Assembly: GCF_038396785.1 (NCBI RefSeq)
Contig: NZ_CP151087.1
Coordinates: forward strand, 124,001 to 188,000
Direction: 5' to 3'
DNA from: Sphingobacterium thalpophilum
Lineage (GTDB): Bacteria; Bacteroidota; Bacteroidia; Sphingobacteriales; Sphingobacteriaceae
Length of the DNA stretch: 64,000 nucleotides
Program-made: the position numbers and the translations under genes
Notes under the pieces: model-generated
What the model saw: only the letters and a program-made list of their open reading frames with translations
What the model was told of the DNA's origin: nothing
Database searches by the model: none
Part shown: one piece after another, positions 54,217 to 63,684 of the stretch
Numbering within the stretch: position 1 is the first letter of the stretch
How the letters are laid out: each line of letters starts with the position of its first letter

Positions 54217-56439
54217 ATGATTTCAAAGACAAAAAAAGGAGTTGCGTTCCTTTCCACTTTTCCTCCACGCGCCTGCGGTATTGCAACCTATACAACAGAT
54301 CTGATAAATGCTATCGCGAGTAAATTTGAAGAGTCGTACCGGCTAATTCCCATACCGATTGTAGATAATAATACATCGCAAGATGATGGCCCATTGGGGA
54401 AGCTAGATATTTTAAATCCGCTTTCATTCGATAATATCCTTCAAAATATCCTGTGTGATCTGGATATTAAATTGATTTGTGTCGAACATGAGTTTGGTCT
54501 CTTCCTTGGCCAGGAGGCTAAATTCATATCTTTTCTTTCGGATCTCAATGCAGCACAACTTGCTACTGTTGTCACTTTCCATACAGTGTTGCCTGCACCT
54601 GATCGCACTATGCTCGAACATGTATCTGCCATTGCTTATCATTGCTCGCAAATCATCGTGATGACCCAGGGATCTGCCGATATCCTTATTCATAATTACA
54701 AAATTCCGACCAGTAAAATAACTGTAATTGCGCACGGCACCCATTTAGCCCCAGCTAAGGATAAACATGCCATTCTTGAGTATTTTAACCTCGTGGGCAA
54801 GAAAGTCCTCAGTACATTTGGTTTGCTGGGGCCCAGCAAGAGTATAGAAACCACACTTTATGCACTTCCATCTATTATCGAACAAAACCCAAATGTGATA
54901 TTCCTTGTTTTAGGAATGACACACCCCAACCTGCTGCGAAGCGAAGGAGAGTCGTATAGAAACGAGCTTGAGGCAATAGTTGATGAATTCGGTATTTCAG
55001 CTCATGTGCGTTTTATTAATGAATTTCTTTCCACGGAAGACTTATTAGCCTACCTATCTATAACCGATGTGTACCTTTTTACGTCAAAAGATCCGCTACA
55101 GGCCGTTAGCGGTACGTTTTCTTATGCGCTTAGCTCCGGATGCCCCATCATCTCTACGCCAATCCCTCATGTGAAAGAGGTTTTAAAGGAAGATATGGGC
55201 ATCATAATAGATTTTCAAGCTTCTGATCAGCTCGCAGCTGCTGTCAATCATATTTTGGATGATGAACTTCAATTAAGGAAGATTCATCATGTTAACCTTG
55301 AGAAGATGGTCAAGACTTCCTGGCAAAACGTTGCTATAGCTCATGTATATCTTTTTGAGCTTCTTATAGATAAAAAAGGGAAAATGATCTACTCCATTCC
55401 ACCGATCAATCTGGACCATATTTTTCGGATGTCAGAGGAGCGCGGCTTTGTTCAATTTGCTGATATTTCCACGCCGGACCTTTCAAGCGGTTATGCTTTG
55501 GATGACAATGCAAGAGCGCTTATAGCCATGTTACATCACTATAGATTGTACGAAACCTACGATGACCTTGGTCTGATACAGAAATATCTGGATTTTATAG
55601 GTCATTGTATGCAAGAGGACGGCACGTTTCTGAATTATGTAGATATCTACGGTAATTTCACGATACAAAACCAGCAGGAGAATCTTGAAGATGCCAACGG
55701 TCGAGCAGTCTGGGCTCTGGGCGAAGTGGTGGGCATGGCCAATCTTTTGCCGGAAAGAATAGTTAAGCTTGCAATAGAACTTATGGAGCGAGCCTCCAAA
55801 CATGCTTTAGTGTATTTTTCGACAAGATCGATGGCCTTCACGATTAAGGGACTGAGTTTTATGAAGGGCAAAAATTATAAAGCTATAATCCAAGTACTTG
55901 CCGATCGATTGGCAGCCATGTTTGAACATGAGAGCACCGCAGATTGGCAATGGTATGAATCATATATGACCTATGGCAATAGTGTAATTCCCGAAGCCAT
56001 GTTGATTGCCTATGAGGCCACCGGAGATAGCAGATATAGCGACATCGCTTATCAATCTTTTGATTTCTTGTTGAGCAAGATTATTGTTGACAATGAGGTT
56101 CACGTGATTTCCAACAAAGGATGGTCACAACGGGGCCAGCCGGCAACCAAAACTAGGGGCGGGGAGCAGCCCATTGACGTTGCCTATACCATTATTGCGC
56201 TAGATAGGTTTTATAAGTTTACAAGAGATGAGCAGTATAAGAGAAATATACGAATCGTATTTGAATGGTTTTTGGGACGGAATCATATTCGGCAGATTGT
56301 TTATAATCCTGTTACCGGTGGATGTTTTGACGGTCTAGAAGAGCACACGATCAACATCAATCAAGGCGCAGAATCCACTATAAGTTATTTAATGGCCCGG
56401 CTTAAGATGGAGGATTATAAGAATGAACCTGTTCGTTAG
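54217..56439 (+). CDS. Glycosyltransferase family 4 fused to an (alpha/alpha)6-type domain
   Basis: 740 residues. N-terminal GT4 domain (about 1-395): AFLSTFPPRACGIATYTTDL, ICVEHEFGLFLGQEAKF, nucleotide-sugar region STFGLLGPSKSIETTLYALP and VYLFTSKDPLQAVSGTFSYA. The C-terminal half (about 400-735) is a helix-rich, glycosidase-like domain with SSGYALDDNARALIAMLHHY, NLEDANGRAVWALGEVVGMA, ESYMTYGNSVIPEAML and RGGEQPIDVAYTIIALDRF. Similar two-domain proteins are found next to mannoside phosphorylases (GH130). No intact GH130 gene follows here. Likely cytoplasmic; the glycan product is unknown. Confidence 0.87.
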   Translation: MISKTKKGVAFLSTFPPRACGIATYTTDLINAIASKFEESYRLIPIPIVDNNTSQDDGPLGKLDILNPLSFDNILQNILCDLDIKLICVEHEFGLFLGQEAKFISFLSDLNAAQLATVVTFHTVLPAPDRTMLEHVSAIAYHCSQIIVMTQGSADILIHNYKIPTSKITVIAHGTHLAPAKDKHAILEYFNLVGKKVLSTFGLLGPSKSIETTLYALPSIIEQNPNVIFLVLGMTHPNLLRSEGESYRNELEAIVDEFGISAHVRFINEFLSTEDLLAYLSITDVYLFTSKDPLQAVSGTFSYALSSGCPIISTPIPHVKEVLKEDMGIIIDFQASDQLAAAVNHILDDELQLRKIHHVNLEKMVKTSWQNVAIAHVYLFELLIDKKGKMIYSIPPINLDHIFRMSEERGFVQFADISTPDLSSGYALDDNARALIAMLHHYRLYETYDDLGLIQKYLDFIGHCMQEDGTFLNYVDIYGNFTIQNQQENLEDANGRAVWALGEVVGMANLLPERIVKLAIELMERASKHALVYFSTRSMAFTIKGLSFMKGKNYKAIIQVLADRLAAMFEHESTADWQWYESYMTYGNSVIPEAMLIAYEATGDSRYSDIAYQSFDFLLSKIIVDNEVHVISNKGWSQRGQPATKTRGGEQPIDVAYTIIALDRFYKFTRDEQYKRNIRIVFEWFLGRNHIRQIVYNPVTGGCFDGLEEHTININQGAESTISYLMARLKMEDYKNEPVR

Positions 56440-56716
56440 TGTCTTTAAAAAACGTGATGCCTGTTTGTCAATTATTATGCGTATATTTATTACTGCGATC
56501 TACTATTCATCTTAACCCATTCAGTAGATCCAATATGATAAATACACTTGTTTTATCTTTAAATTCTCCACGATATACCTTTCGGAAATTTTCAGTTCAA
56601 CAATTAGCAGCTTGCGTACTTCGAAGAGCAAATACGATTCAGCTTAATATTATTCCTTCCGATCAATGATAGCTATTGAAAGTAAAAGGACCATCACTTT
56701 ATAAAATCCATACATC
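56440..56716. other. Short region after the GT4 fusion gene
   Basis: A GTG-initiated 76-codon frame (56439-56669) is open, but its protein shows no family pattern. It could be a decayed gene start. I do not call it. Confidence 0.35.
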
Positions 56717-56839
56717 ATGAGTAAAGACATTAAAAAGGAAAAAAGCACCAAAGAGAAAGCACAATCTTCTTATCAAAAGGAAAAAGATGGCTCCTCTAAA
56801 GAGGTAACGGAAAATGTTTTCCGTAAAAAAAAGAAATAG
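56717..56839 (+). CDS. Small highly charged protein (40 residues)
   Basis: MSKDIKKEKSTKEKAQSSYQ, then KEKDGSSKEVTENVFRKKKK. Lys-rich, no hydrophobic core, predicted disordered. The ATG at 56717 is preceded by an AT-rich leader and the frame ends in TAG at 56837-56839. The regular Lys/Glu content suggests a real small stress-type or nucleic-acid-associated protein, but function is unknown. Confidence 0.5.
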   Translation: MSKDIKKEKSTKEKAQSSYQKEKDGSSKEVTENVFRKKKK

Positions 56840-57418
56840 GCAATCGAGAAGGTAGCTTATTTTTTGCACTTGCACAAGGCAGATTATTTTGAAGCGGGTA
56901 TACAGTCTGGATTATTAGACCAGGCTTTTGCTCGCTTTTTTAATTTGCAAAGCTGAATTTGATTAACGTCCCTCTATACTAAACAATTATATTAAAGTTT
57001 ATTGACATGATCAAATTTAAAGATGCTACACCCATTGTTTTGACAACAAAATGAGTTTCACCACAAAGCGATGTTTTTATACGTCTTCGTCTGAATATAC
57101 ACGTGAAGTATAGGTAATGACGTTTGAAGTAGAACCAAATCTGTTCGATGGACGTTCAATTTTAAAAAGCTCTAGGGCGATAAACTTACTGAACATGGCA
57201 ACAACAACTAAGAGTACCACACGTGAAAACTCTGAAAATGGCTCGATGAAAAAGCAATCTACAGGCGACACATCTGATTGAACTTCCCTAGCAGAGAACC
57301 ATCTCAATGCAAAAGCTTATTAATGGCCAATCAACAATCAAGGAAGGTGGATCTTATGCCTAAGATCCATTTTTTAATAAGTGATGAGTGATGAAAAAAT
57401 ATTTCTTAAAAACGTAAG
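56840..57418. other. Intergenic region with one very short ORF
   Basis: About 580 bp. ATG 57196 opens a 28-codon frame (MATTTKSTTRENSENGSMKK) that resembles the start of stress proteins such as DUF892 leaders, but is too short to support. Nothing else is recognised. Confidence 0.4.
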
Positions 57419-57790
57419 ATGAAAAAGACAATAGTAGTGTGCGATGATGATAAAGAAATACTAAATGTATTTTCCTTGGTGTTAGAGAATCAGGATACGA
57501 TTGTTATATCTGTAGCAAACAGTTTAGTCCTGACGGAAGTGTTGGATACTATAGATGCTGATATACTCTTTTTGGATATTCATATGCATGCACGGAATGG
57601 TGACATGATACTGCGTGATCTCAAGAGTTCAGCTAAATATGATAAGCTGCCCGTGATTATGATGTCAGGTCATATCGACGGAAGAAGAATCTCTTTGGAA
57701 TGTGGGGCCGAAGGTTTTTTAGCAAAACCTTTTGAACTTACCGATCTGGAAAACTACATACGAAGATTTGTTTATGAAAGTGAATCGTAA
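57419..57790 (+). CDS. Single-domain response regulator (CheY-like)
   Basis: 123-residue receiver domain: acidic pocket VVCDDDKEILNVF, phospho-acceptor in ILFLDIHMHARNG, switch residue in VIMMSGHIDG and Lys in FLAKPFELTD. A paralogue of the 27476 regulator (same CDDD, MSG/LSA-xDGR and KPF-L patterns). No intact kinase gene is adjacent; the 57.8-58.0 kb sequence may hold kinase debris. Confidence 0.9.
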   Translation: MKKTIVVCDDDKEILNVFSLVLENQDTIVISVANSLVLTEVLDTIDADILFLDIHMHARNGDMILRDLKSSAKYDKLPVIMMSGHIDGRRISLECGAEGFLAKPFELTDLENYIRRFVYESES

Positions 57791-58503
57791 TGCCCAATCG
57801 TTACAATAGAGCTTGCCGGCAGTCCATTAGCATTGGACGTTTTACATTAAGGGCTCCATTGCAGATCATTTCATTAAAAAATCTTGAAGATTACAGGCCA
57901 TTTGAATTTCAGATCGTGGATTTGATATTGAAAAGTTTATGTTGGTCGATCTTATTTACTAAAACTCGAAGAAGAGCTGTCAAAACCAGTTCGGAAGCAA
58001 GCTATAAATCTCGATCTCAGGGCGTGTGGCAATTGGCATTCGGTGTACTTGCCGAAGACATCAAGGAAGCGTGCATTGACGCCCTTATACTTCGCTTTGA
58101 TACGGATGTGCCTGAGTTGTTTTATCATCATGGAAAACGCCAGGTCGTGGAAGTTCGGGCCAAGAAATACAGCCTTTGGCATATTTATCTCAATAATGCT
58201 TATTTAGGAAGTATTCAGTATGACACCTTCAGTAAGCAGTTCAATTACCACCTCGTAGATAATTGCTTACTGACCGATGATCACGTGCAAAAGTATAGCC
58301 ATGATACAACGTGGGGAATTAAAGTGGATAAAGGACGATATTCGATGAAAAAGGATATAAAGTTCGAATGTGACGTGTGTGGTCAAAAGCAAGTGGTTGA
58401 GGTTTCTGTTTTGCATGGCGGTGGAACCTTGCAAATTATGATTGATCGGTTTTTTTATAATGGATGTAGATTTTCGCAATGGCGAATGGGTAATGCTATG
58501 TAA
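57790..58503 (+). pseudogene. Module copy 4: gene A 3' part fused to gene B, behind unrelated sequence
   Basis: The 237-codon frame has three parts. Codons 1-76 (MPNRYNRACRQSISIGRFTL...) match nothing and look like random translation. From 58015 the DNA matches gene A of copy 1 with few changes (VWQLAFGVLAEDIKEACIDA, FDTDVPELFYHHGKRQVVEV). A 2-bp deletion after HVQK removes the gene A stop and joins it in frame to gene B, which starts at ATG 58345: MKKDIKFECDVCGQKQVVEV, SVLHGGGTLQIMIDRFFYNG. It is the most complete gene B. The fusion itself is probably accidental. Confidence 0.7.
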
Positions 58504-58641
58504 CAATACGAGCTGGTTGACAATCGATGAACTTGCTATTATCCTGTTAATCTAATTACACTCAGTGCTATTGATGGAATACAAAGAAATAATTGTCATT
58601 AAAATTCCACAACATGACCACGAAAACACTCCCAATTTTTG

Positions 58642-59219
58642 CTACGTAAAATGACAAATTAGCCTTCTCATTAAGCAGATATAATACGATTTGTTTGCTC
58701 CGGTAAATCCAGCTGATTCAAAGGTCGAGACAAATACAGACAGTTCGCTTTCTTCCATCAGAGGCTTGCCAATTGGTTCTACTGCTCTCGCGGGATTGAT
58801 CATGAGCATGCCGGGATCAGGTCGAGCGGGAGGGATATCCTTGCGGAATGTGTCCCGCAGGAACCGGTGTACGTTTTCATTCATTATGGCATCTGCAATT
58901 CCGATCTGCTTATTGAAATGAACAAAGTAGAAGTCTTCTCCAAATAGGATTTCCATCAGTTCAGTCCATGGTTGTTCTCCTCGCTCCTGATAAGGCAGCG
59001 CTAAGTTTATTATTTTATTTACCCGTTCAGGATACAATAGTGCGAGATTCCACACCACATTAGCACCCCAGTCATGACCGACGAAGGTAGCATCTTTGTA
59101 TCCGAAATGATCAAGTAGAGCGGATAAGGTCAGCAGTCAAGTGCTTTATGTTATAATCCGTTACTTCAGTTGGGCAGGATGAGTTACCATAGCCACGTTG
59201 ATTTGGGACAATGCCGTAG
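58642..59219 (-). pseudogene. Epoxide-hydrolase-like alpha/beta hydrolase remnant
   Basis: Minus-strand pieces: YGIVPNQRGYGNSSCPTEVT and DYNIKHLTADL, then after a frameshift near 59115 ALLDHFGYKDATFVGHDWGA, with the nucleophile Asp in G-H-D-W-G. It continues NVVWNLALLYPERVNKIINL and DPGMLMINPARAVEPIGKPL. The N-terminal oxyanion-hole part (HG-x-P) and the catalytic His end are not found. An internal ATG at 59058 gives an open frame without the nucleophile motif. The 5' side is joined to the next gene. Confidence 0.75.
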
Positions 59220-59460
59220 GTTGATTATTTTCGCTAAAGCCTATGCTGAAATTCTCATTAATTGGAACGAGATCGATTATGGGACAAATTTGATTTGTTT
59301 GGCTGACATAATTTTTGTCTAGAAATGACCCTTTAAAGTGAAACCACCGACTATAGCGATGGTCACCAAGCTCATCATTGTAATAATGCCATACTTCACA
59401 TTCTTTTTTATAACCAATTCCCAAATCTTCGAATAAAAGTTTGATTTCATATTGCCTCAT
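59161..59460 (-). CDS. Uncharacterised protein with a chimeric C-terminus
   Basis: 99 residues. The first about 80 (MRQYEIKLLFEDLGIGYKKE, CEVWHYYNDELGDHRYSRWF and HFKGSFLDKNYVSQTNQICP) look like a genuine small protein with R-W-F-H-F-K-G and several Cys. The last 19 (TALSQINVAMVTHPAQLK) are the epoxide hydrolase remnant read in a wrong frame. The junction lies at about 59220. The protein is therefore probably truncated. Family not recognised. Confidence 0.5.
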   Translation of the reverse strand: MRQYEIKLLFEDLGIGYKKECEVWHYYNDELGDHRYSRWFHFKGSFLDKNYVSQTNQICPIIDLVPINENFSIGFSENNQPTALSQINVAMVTHPAQLK

Positions 59461-59542
59461 TTAACCGTTATAAAGGTGCCATTTGATGCCCTATTTTTCC
59501 AGGTCATAGCTAATAATGTCTCTCTTGACATTCATCAATCCT

Positions 59543-59898
59543 TTACAGCAGTTTACGTTTTGCATCCTCAAATTCTGCTTGTGTAATCATTCCTTTTTCC
59601 ATCAATCCATGTAATCGTTCTATTTCAGTCGCAGCATCTTTTTGGGTAATGGGGGAGATAGGCACATAATTATGAACGACGGGTTGTGAAAAATATACGC
59701 GGTTGTATTTTAAATCAAAATTCTCTTTGCGCATTGTTAGAAAAGCAATAAAGTCGATCAATGCGATAAAAGCAGGTATAAGCGTCCAACAGAAAAGGAG
59801 ATAAAGGAAACCTAATCCGGTCTGCCCTAGGTAAAATCTATGTGCACCAAATACTCCAAGAAAAATGCCATTAAAGCTGCGGTTGTTTTATCTTTCAT
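59543..59898 (-). pseudogene. TM2-domain and SHOCT-domain protein with a frameshift
   Basis: ATG 59898 gives MKDKTTAALMAFF. After a run of five T (six would restore the frame) the TM2 domain reads LGVFGAHRFYLGQTGLGFLY, LLFCWTLIPAFIALIDFIAF, followed by the cytosolic part and a SHOCT motif at the end (IERLHGLMEKGMITQAEFED, AKRKLL). Only one base is missing, so this could be a recent mutation, phase variation or a sequence error. A 72-residue ORF from 59761 covers only the C-terminal part. Confidence 0.8.
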
Positions 59899-59965
59899 AT
59901 GTTATTGATTAATGCGGTTTGTATTGTCTTTTCAAACCTAAGGATTGCCTGTTAGACATTCTTAC

Positions 59966-60025
59966 GGTTTTCCGTAACCGATCCCACTTTCAAACCAATA
60001 TCTTAGCCTTACAGCTTGTAATAAT
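59966..60025. repeat. Dispersed repeat type 1, copy 3
   Basis: CTTACGGTTTTCCGTAACCG, then CACTTTCAAACCAATATCTT and AGCCTTACAG. CTTACGG/CCGTAA is a small hairpin with compensating changes compared with CTTACAG/CTGTAA in copy 1. Confidence 0.6.
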
Positions 60026-60229
60026 CTAGATAGTTAAAATTGACCAACATATTCATTCAGAATAAATAATGTATAGTAGGCTTTGGTATTAACCTTGCCC
60101 GATTGAAAAATAGCATGCCATGATGGTAACCACCACCAGTTCTGTTCTTTTTCTGTTACCTTCCTTATTTGCCTAAATCATTAGAATTTGGCTATCACGT
60201 CAATTCGCTAAGCTGAGACGATTTTATTT

Positions 60230-61918
60230 TCAAAAATCACAATTTAATATGGCACCACTGCTAGCATTGCCAACAAGCTGCCGATATTGACTCAACCATT
60301 TAGAATTTAGTTTTTTTCTGATCGGAATAAAGTCTTTTCTTCGCAATTGCATCTCATCTTCGCTAATGTCAGCTGAAAGCATATGTTGGTCGATATCAAT
60401 AACGATATGGTCTCCGTTTTTTAGTAATCCAATCAATCCACCTTCAGCAGCCTCAGGTGAGACATGTCCAATAGCTATTCCCCGAGTAGCTCCGCTGAAT
60501 CGGCCATCTGTTACCAACGCTACAGAACTACCCAATCCCATCCCCATGATCAGGCTAGTAGGTGTCAACATTTCCTGCATCCCCGGGCCACCTTTGGGAC
60601 CTTCGTAACGGATCACCACAACATCTCCAGCTTTGATCTCACCGGCAAGGATGCCTACTATGGCATCATTTTGACTATCATAGCAAACTGCAGTCCCGCT
60701 AAATTTCTTTTCGCCTGTGATTCCTGCGGATTTTACCACAGCTCCCTGCTCTGCAAGATTTCCAAATAGAATCGCCAATCCTCCAACAGGACTGTATGGA
60801 TTGTTTATTGTATGTATGATTGTTGGATCTTTGATCGCTGCATTGGCAATCTTTTCGAATAGCATTTCGCCACCGACCGTCATATTATCCAGGAGAACAT
60901 GGTTGCTGCGCTTGGTCATTTCGTTCATTACAGCGTTAACACCTCCGGCGCGATGGACATCTTCCATGTGAACGGTGCTTAAACTGGGCGATATTTTTGC
61001 GATGTGCGCTACTTGATCTGATATTGAGTTAATGTCCCTAAGCTGAAAATCTATATCTGCTTCGTGAGCTACAGCAAGCATATGAAGGACAGTATTGGTA
61101 CTACCGCCCATGGCCATATCCACTGCAAAAGCATTCTGGATGGCGTTTGCATTGATGATGTTTTTAAGTTTGAATTGTTTGGAAAGCTGATCGTCTTTAG
61201 CGATTTCACAGATCCTTCTGGCTGATTCCCGATATAGATTTTCACGCTCGGGTGTTAATGCCAATATGGTTCCATTTCCAGGTAATGCAATACCCATAGC
61301 TTCCATCAGCGTGTTCATGGAATTTGCTGTAAACATACCCGAGCAACTACCACCACTGGGACATGCATTACACTCGATATCTTTGAGCTCTTCGTCACTG
61401 ATTAAGCCTGCTTCGTGTTTGCCCACAGCCTCAAAAGCAGTAGACAAGTCAATGGCAGTACCATCTTTGGTATATCCTTTTCTCATTGGGCCTCCACTGA
61501 CAAAGATTGTGGGCACATCTACACGTAGCGCACCCATAATCATCCCGGGTACAATCTTATCGCAATTAGGTATAGCTATCATCGCATCCAATTTGTGTGC
61601 ATTCATGACACTTTCAATTGAGTTGGCAATCAATTCTCGGCTGGGGAGCGAGTACAGCATACCATCGTGTCCCATAGCAATACCATCGTCAATACCGATC
61701 GTATTGAATTCAAAAGGAATACATCCGTTTGCCTTGATTTCTTCTTTAATAATCTCAGCAACCTTATTCAGAAAAAAATGTCCGGGTATAATTTCGATAA
61801 AGGAGTTTGCCACTCCAATAAAAGGTTTATCAAAATCGTTATCATTTACGCCTGTGGCCCGAAATAGGGCTCTATGGGGAGTACGTTGGTATCCCTTCTT
61901 TACTTCGTCGCTTCTCAT
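60230..61918 (-). CDS. ilvD: Dihydroxy-acid dehydratase IlvD
   Basis: 562 residues, normal length. Iron-sulfur and substrate motifs: [36 protein letters not shown] (Cys), [20 protein letters not shown] (Cys) and [15 protein letters not shown], then [12 protein letters not shown] and [20 protein letters not shown]. It dehydrates dihydroxy acids in isoleucine, valine and coenzyme A precursor synthesis. Other ilv genes are not in the window. A Crp/Fnr gene lies 10 bp upstream in the same direction, an unusual partner. Confidence 0.97.
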   Translation of the reverse strand: MRSDEVKKGYQRTPHRALFRATGVNDNDFDKPFIGVANSFIEIIPGHFFLNKVAEIIKEEIKANGCIPFEFNTIGIDDGIAMGHDGMLYSLPSRELIANSIESVMNAHKLDAMIAIPNCDKIVPGMIMGALRVDVPTIFVSGGPMRKGYTKDGTAIDLSTAFEAVGKHEAGLISDEELKDIECNACPSGGSCSGMFTANSMNTLMEAMGIALPGNGTILALTPERENLYRESARRICEIAKDDQLSKQFKLKNIINANAIQNAFAVDMAMGGSTNTVLHMLAVAHEADIDFQLRDINSISDQVAHIAKISPSLSTVHMEDVHRAGGVNAVMNEMTKRSNHVLLDNMTVGGEMLFEKIANAAIKDPTIIHTINNPYSPVGGLAILFGNLAEQGAVVKSAGITGEKKFSGTAVCYDSQNDAIVGILAGEIKAGDVVVIRYEGPKGGPGMQEMLTPTSLIMGMGLGSSVALVTDGRFSGATRGIAIGHVSPEAAEGGLIGLLKNGDHIVIDIDQHMLSADISEDEMQLRRKDFIPIRKKLNSKWLSQYRQLVGNASSGAILNCDF

Positions 61919-61928
61919 TTTTTATTAG

Positions 61929-62498
61929 TTAGATAGTAGATTTTAACCTACTTAGTGTTTCAGGCGATATCGCCAGATAAGCTGCAAGGTTGACATTAGA
62001 CAAACGCTGTATGAGCTCAGGATTATTTTTCAGTAGATCGCGATAGCGTTCTTTAGCGGTTTGAGTTAATAAGCTGCTGAGCTTATTATTAACAACAGTT
62101 AATCCATATTCGAGAATGTAGATATAAAAATTGTCCCAGCCAGGCATGTTTTCTCTCAAAAAGGTAAAATCAGTGTTGCTGATGCTGAGCACCTCCGTAT
62201 CTTCTACTGCTTGGATAAATTCTGTAGCGGGCTGTCTTGAGATAAAACTAACGATAGAGGTTAGAAAAGTATGCTCAAAAGCCATGAATCGGGTTGCCGT
62301 TGATAGTTCGTCATTGCGAAAATATAGGCGCAAACAGCCCTTACCGACAAAGAAAAGATAGTCTGCAATGGAACCTTCGTTGAGCAGATGGTTATTTTTC
62401 TTTATCGATTGATGTTTAAAATAAGTTAGGGCCTCCGTTAATTGCTGTTCGGTTAACGACGCTTTCTCACGTAACAATTGTAATAGTTGCTCTCTCAT
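61929..62498 (-). CDS. Crp/Fnr-family transcriptional regulator
   Basis: 189 residues. The N-terminal cyclic-nucleotide-binding-like beta barrel (LNEGSIADYLFFVGKGCLRL, ATRFMAFEHTFLTSIVSFIS) and a C-terminal helix-turn-helix (LIQRLSNVNLAAYLAISPET, LSRLKSTI) are present. There are no Fnr-type N-terminal cysteines. It belongs to the Bacteroidota group of short Crp-like regulators and is probably in one transcript with ilvD. Confidence 0.9.
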   Translation of the reverse strand: MREQLLQLLREKASLTEQQLTEALTYFKHQSIKKNNHLLNEGSIADYLFFVGKGCLRLYFRNDELSTATRFMAFEHTFLTSIVSFISRQPATEFIQAVEDTEVLSISNTDFTFLRENMPGWDNFYIYILEYGLTVVNNKLSSLLTQTAKERYRDLLKNNPELIQRLSNVNLAAYLAISPETLSRLKSTI

Positions 62499-63085
62499 CG
62501 CTTATTATTTATCGGTCAAAGATGCACTTTATATTAGGATATAGTCGTTGACATTGGTCAAAAACGTCAACGATTTATTAAAGTTTTAATCTCCTTTGAT
62601 AATGGAACTTTGGTAAGTTTAAAGCTAACATAAAATTAAAATATGCGCCAGTTATTTCTTTTTAAGGTGCGAAAGCTGTTCGTTTGACCACAGCTCACCA
62701 AAAAAAATAAAATCCATTTCAAACTAATTGATACCTTAGGAAATGTCGTGCGTGAAAGAACGAGGAAAATTAAGCCCGAACCGCAAAACTTTGTTTCTTT
62801 CAGAAATACCGACCTTGACATCTATGTATTAGTTAATAGATTCTTTACCGAGACTATTTGCTTTGCACTAGATAACCATGGTGATTTAGTCGTGCCGAGT
62901 GAGTCGACAGCTGGCGGTTTTCTTATTCTCTTTCCGCTCGCCGGCGCCCTTAACCATGATGTATATACTTATCGTCGTGTGGATTCAGTCGCCAATTGAA
63001 AGATATAGATCCGAAAGAAATAATTTTAGCGGATTTGTTTCCGTCATTCAACTATTTTTGAAAGACATTTTTGCTCTGTTGTTAT
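62499..63085. other. Long spacer between crp-like and reductase genes
   Basis: About 590 bp. A plus frame from 62748 to 62999 is open (83 codons, RNTDLDIYVLVNRFFTETIC), but has no family pattern, clear start context or neighbour logic. It may be a remnant. Nothing else is supported. Confidence 0.35.
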
Positions 63086-63595
63086 TCAGTCTTCTTTAGT
63101 TAGATACAATTGAAGAAAACCGTTTTTAAGCTTCTGTCCTTTGTACTTGAACGTTGAACTTAACTCCTCATTGTTTGCTAAAATTGCTCCAGCTCCAGTG
63201 ATTATAGGGCTGACGTTAAAATAAATATCGGTAACCAAATTCTTGTCAAAAAAAGCGTTGAAAGTACCTGCTCCGCCTCCAACGGCTATTTCCCGCACTC
63301 CCTTTGCAGACATATATGCAATTGCCTCTTCAGGACTTGCTACAGTCTTGTAGCCATCAGCCGTATAAGGTTTATCGGCCAATATGATGATTTCTATGCC
63401 ATTAAAATGTTCTTTTACTTGAGCTGGAAAATTTAGAAAATTTTCAAATGTTTTCAATCCTATCACTACATTTCCAATCCGTTTTACAGATTGTATGTAA
63501 AATTCCATTGCTTCCGGTGGCAGTTTATGATGCGGATTATCGGATATCAAAATTCTTCCATTAGCCGAAATATTTGCGATTACTGTTACTTTCAT
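63086..63595 (-). CDS. RibD C-terminal/dihydrofolate reductase-like protein
   Basis: About 169 residues from ATG 63595; an in-frame start at 63625 would add 10 residues. The Rossmann-like fold shows MKVTVIANISANGRILISDN, RIGNVVIGLKTFENFLNF, IEIIILADKPYTADGYKTVA and a glycine-rich VREIAVGGGAGTFNAFFDKN NADPH loop (given around its key GGGAG). The substrate is unknown. It is divergent from an HxlR regulator with an 89-bp intergenic region, the usual regulator-target layout. Confidence 0.85.
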   Translation of the reverse strand: MKVTVIANISANGRILISDNPHHKLPPEAMEFYIQSVKRIGNVVIGLKTFENFLNFPAQVKEHFNGIEIIILADKPYTADGYKTVASPEEAIAYMSAKGVREIAVGGGAGTFNAFFDKNLVTDIYFNVSPIITGAGAILANNEELSSTFKYKGQKLKNGFLQLYLTKED

Positions 63596-63684
63596 AATGA
63601 TTTTCTTTAAATTTCTGTTCAACAAAACTATTGGATATTCAACATATATTTACTATTCATTACCTTTAGGAAAGTAACTATCTT

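Noticed and set aside
56439..56669. Possible start of a GH130 phosphorylase gene after the GT4 fusion
   Set aside because: Position is suggestive, but the 76-residue translation cannot be aligned by eye with GH130 N-termini.
57196..57282. 28-codon ORF resembling a stress-protein leader
   Set aside because: Too short, no continuation in any frame and no clear ribosome site.
42265..60025. CRISPR array
   Set aside because: The repeats are few, far apart, diverged and irregularly spaced; no cas genes are present.
62748..62999. 83-codon plus-strand frame
   Set aside because: No recognisable family, start signal or context; kept only as a note in the spacer entry.
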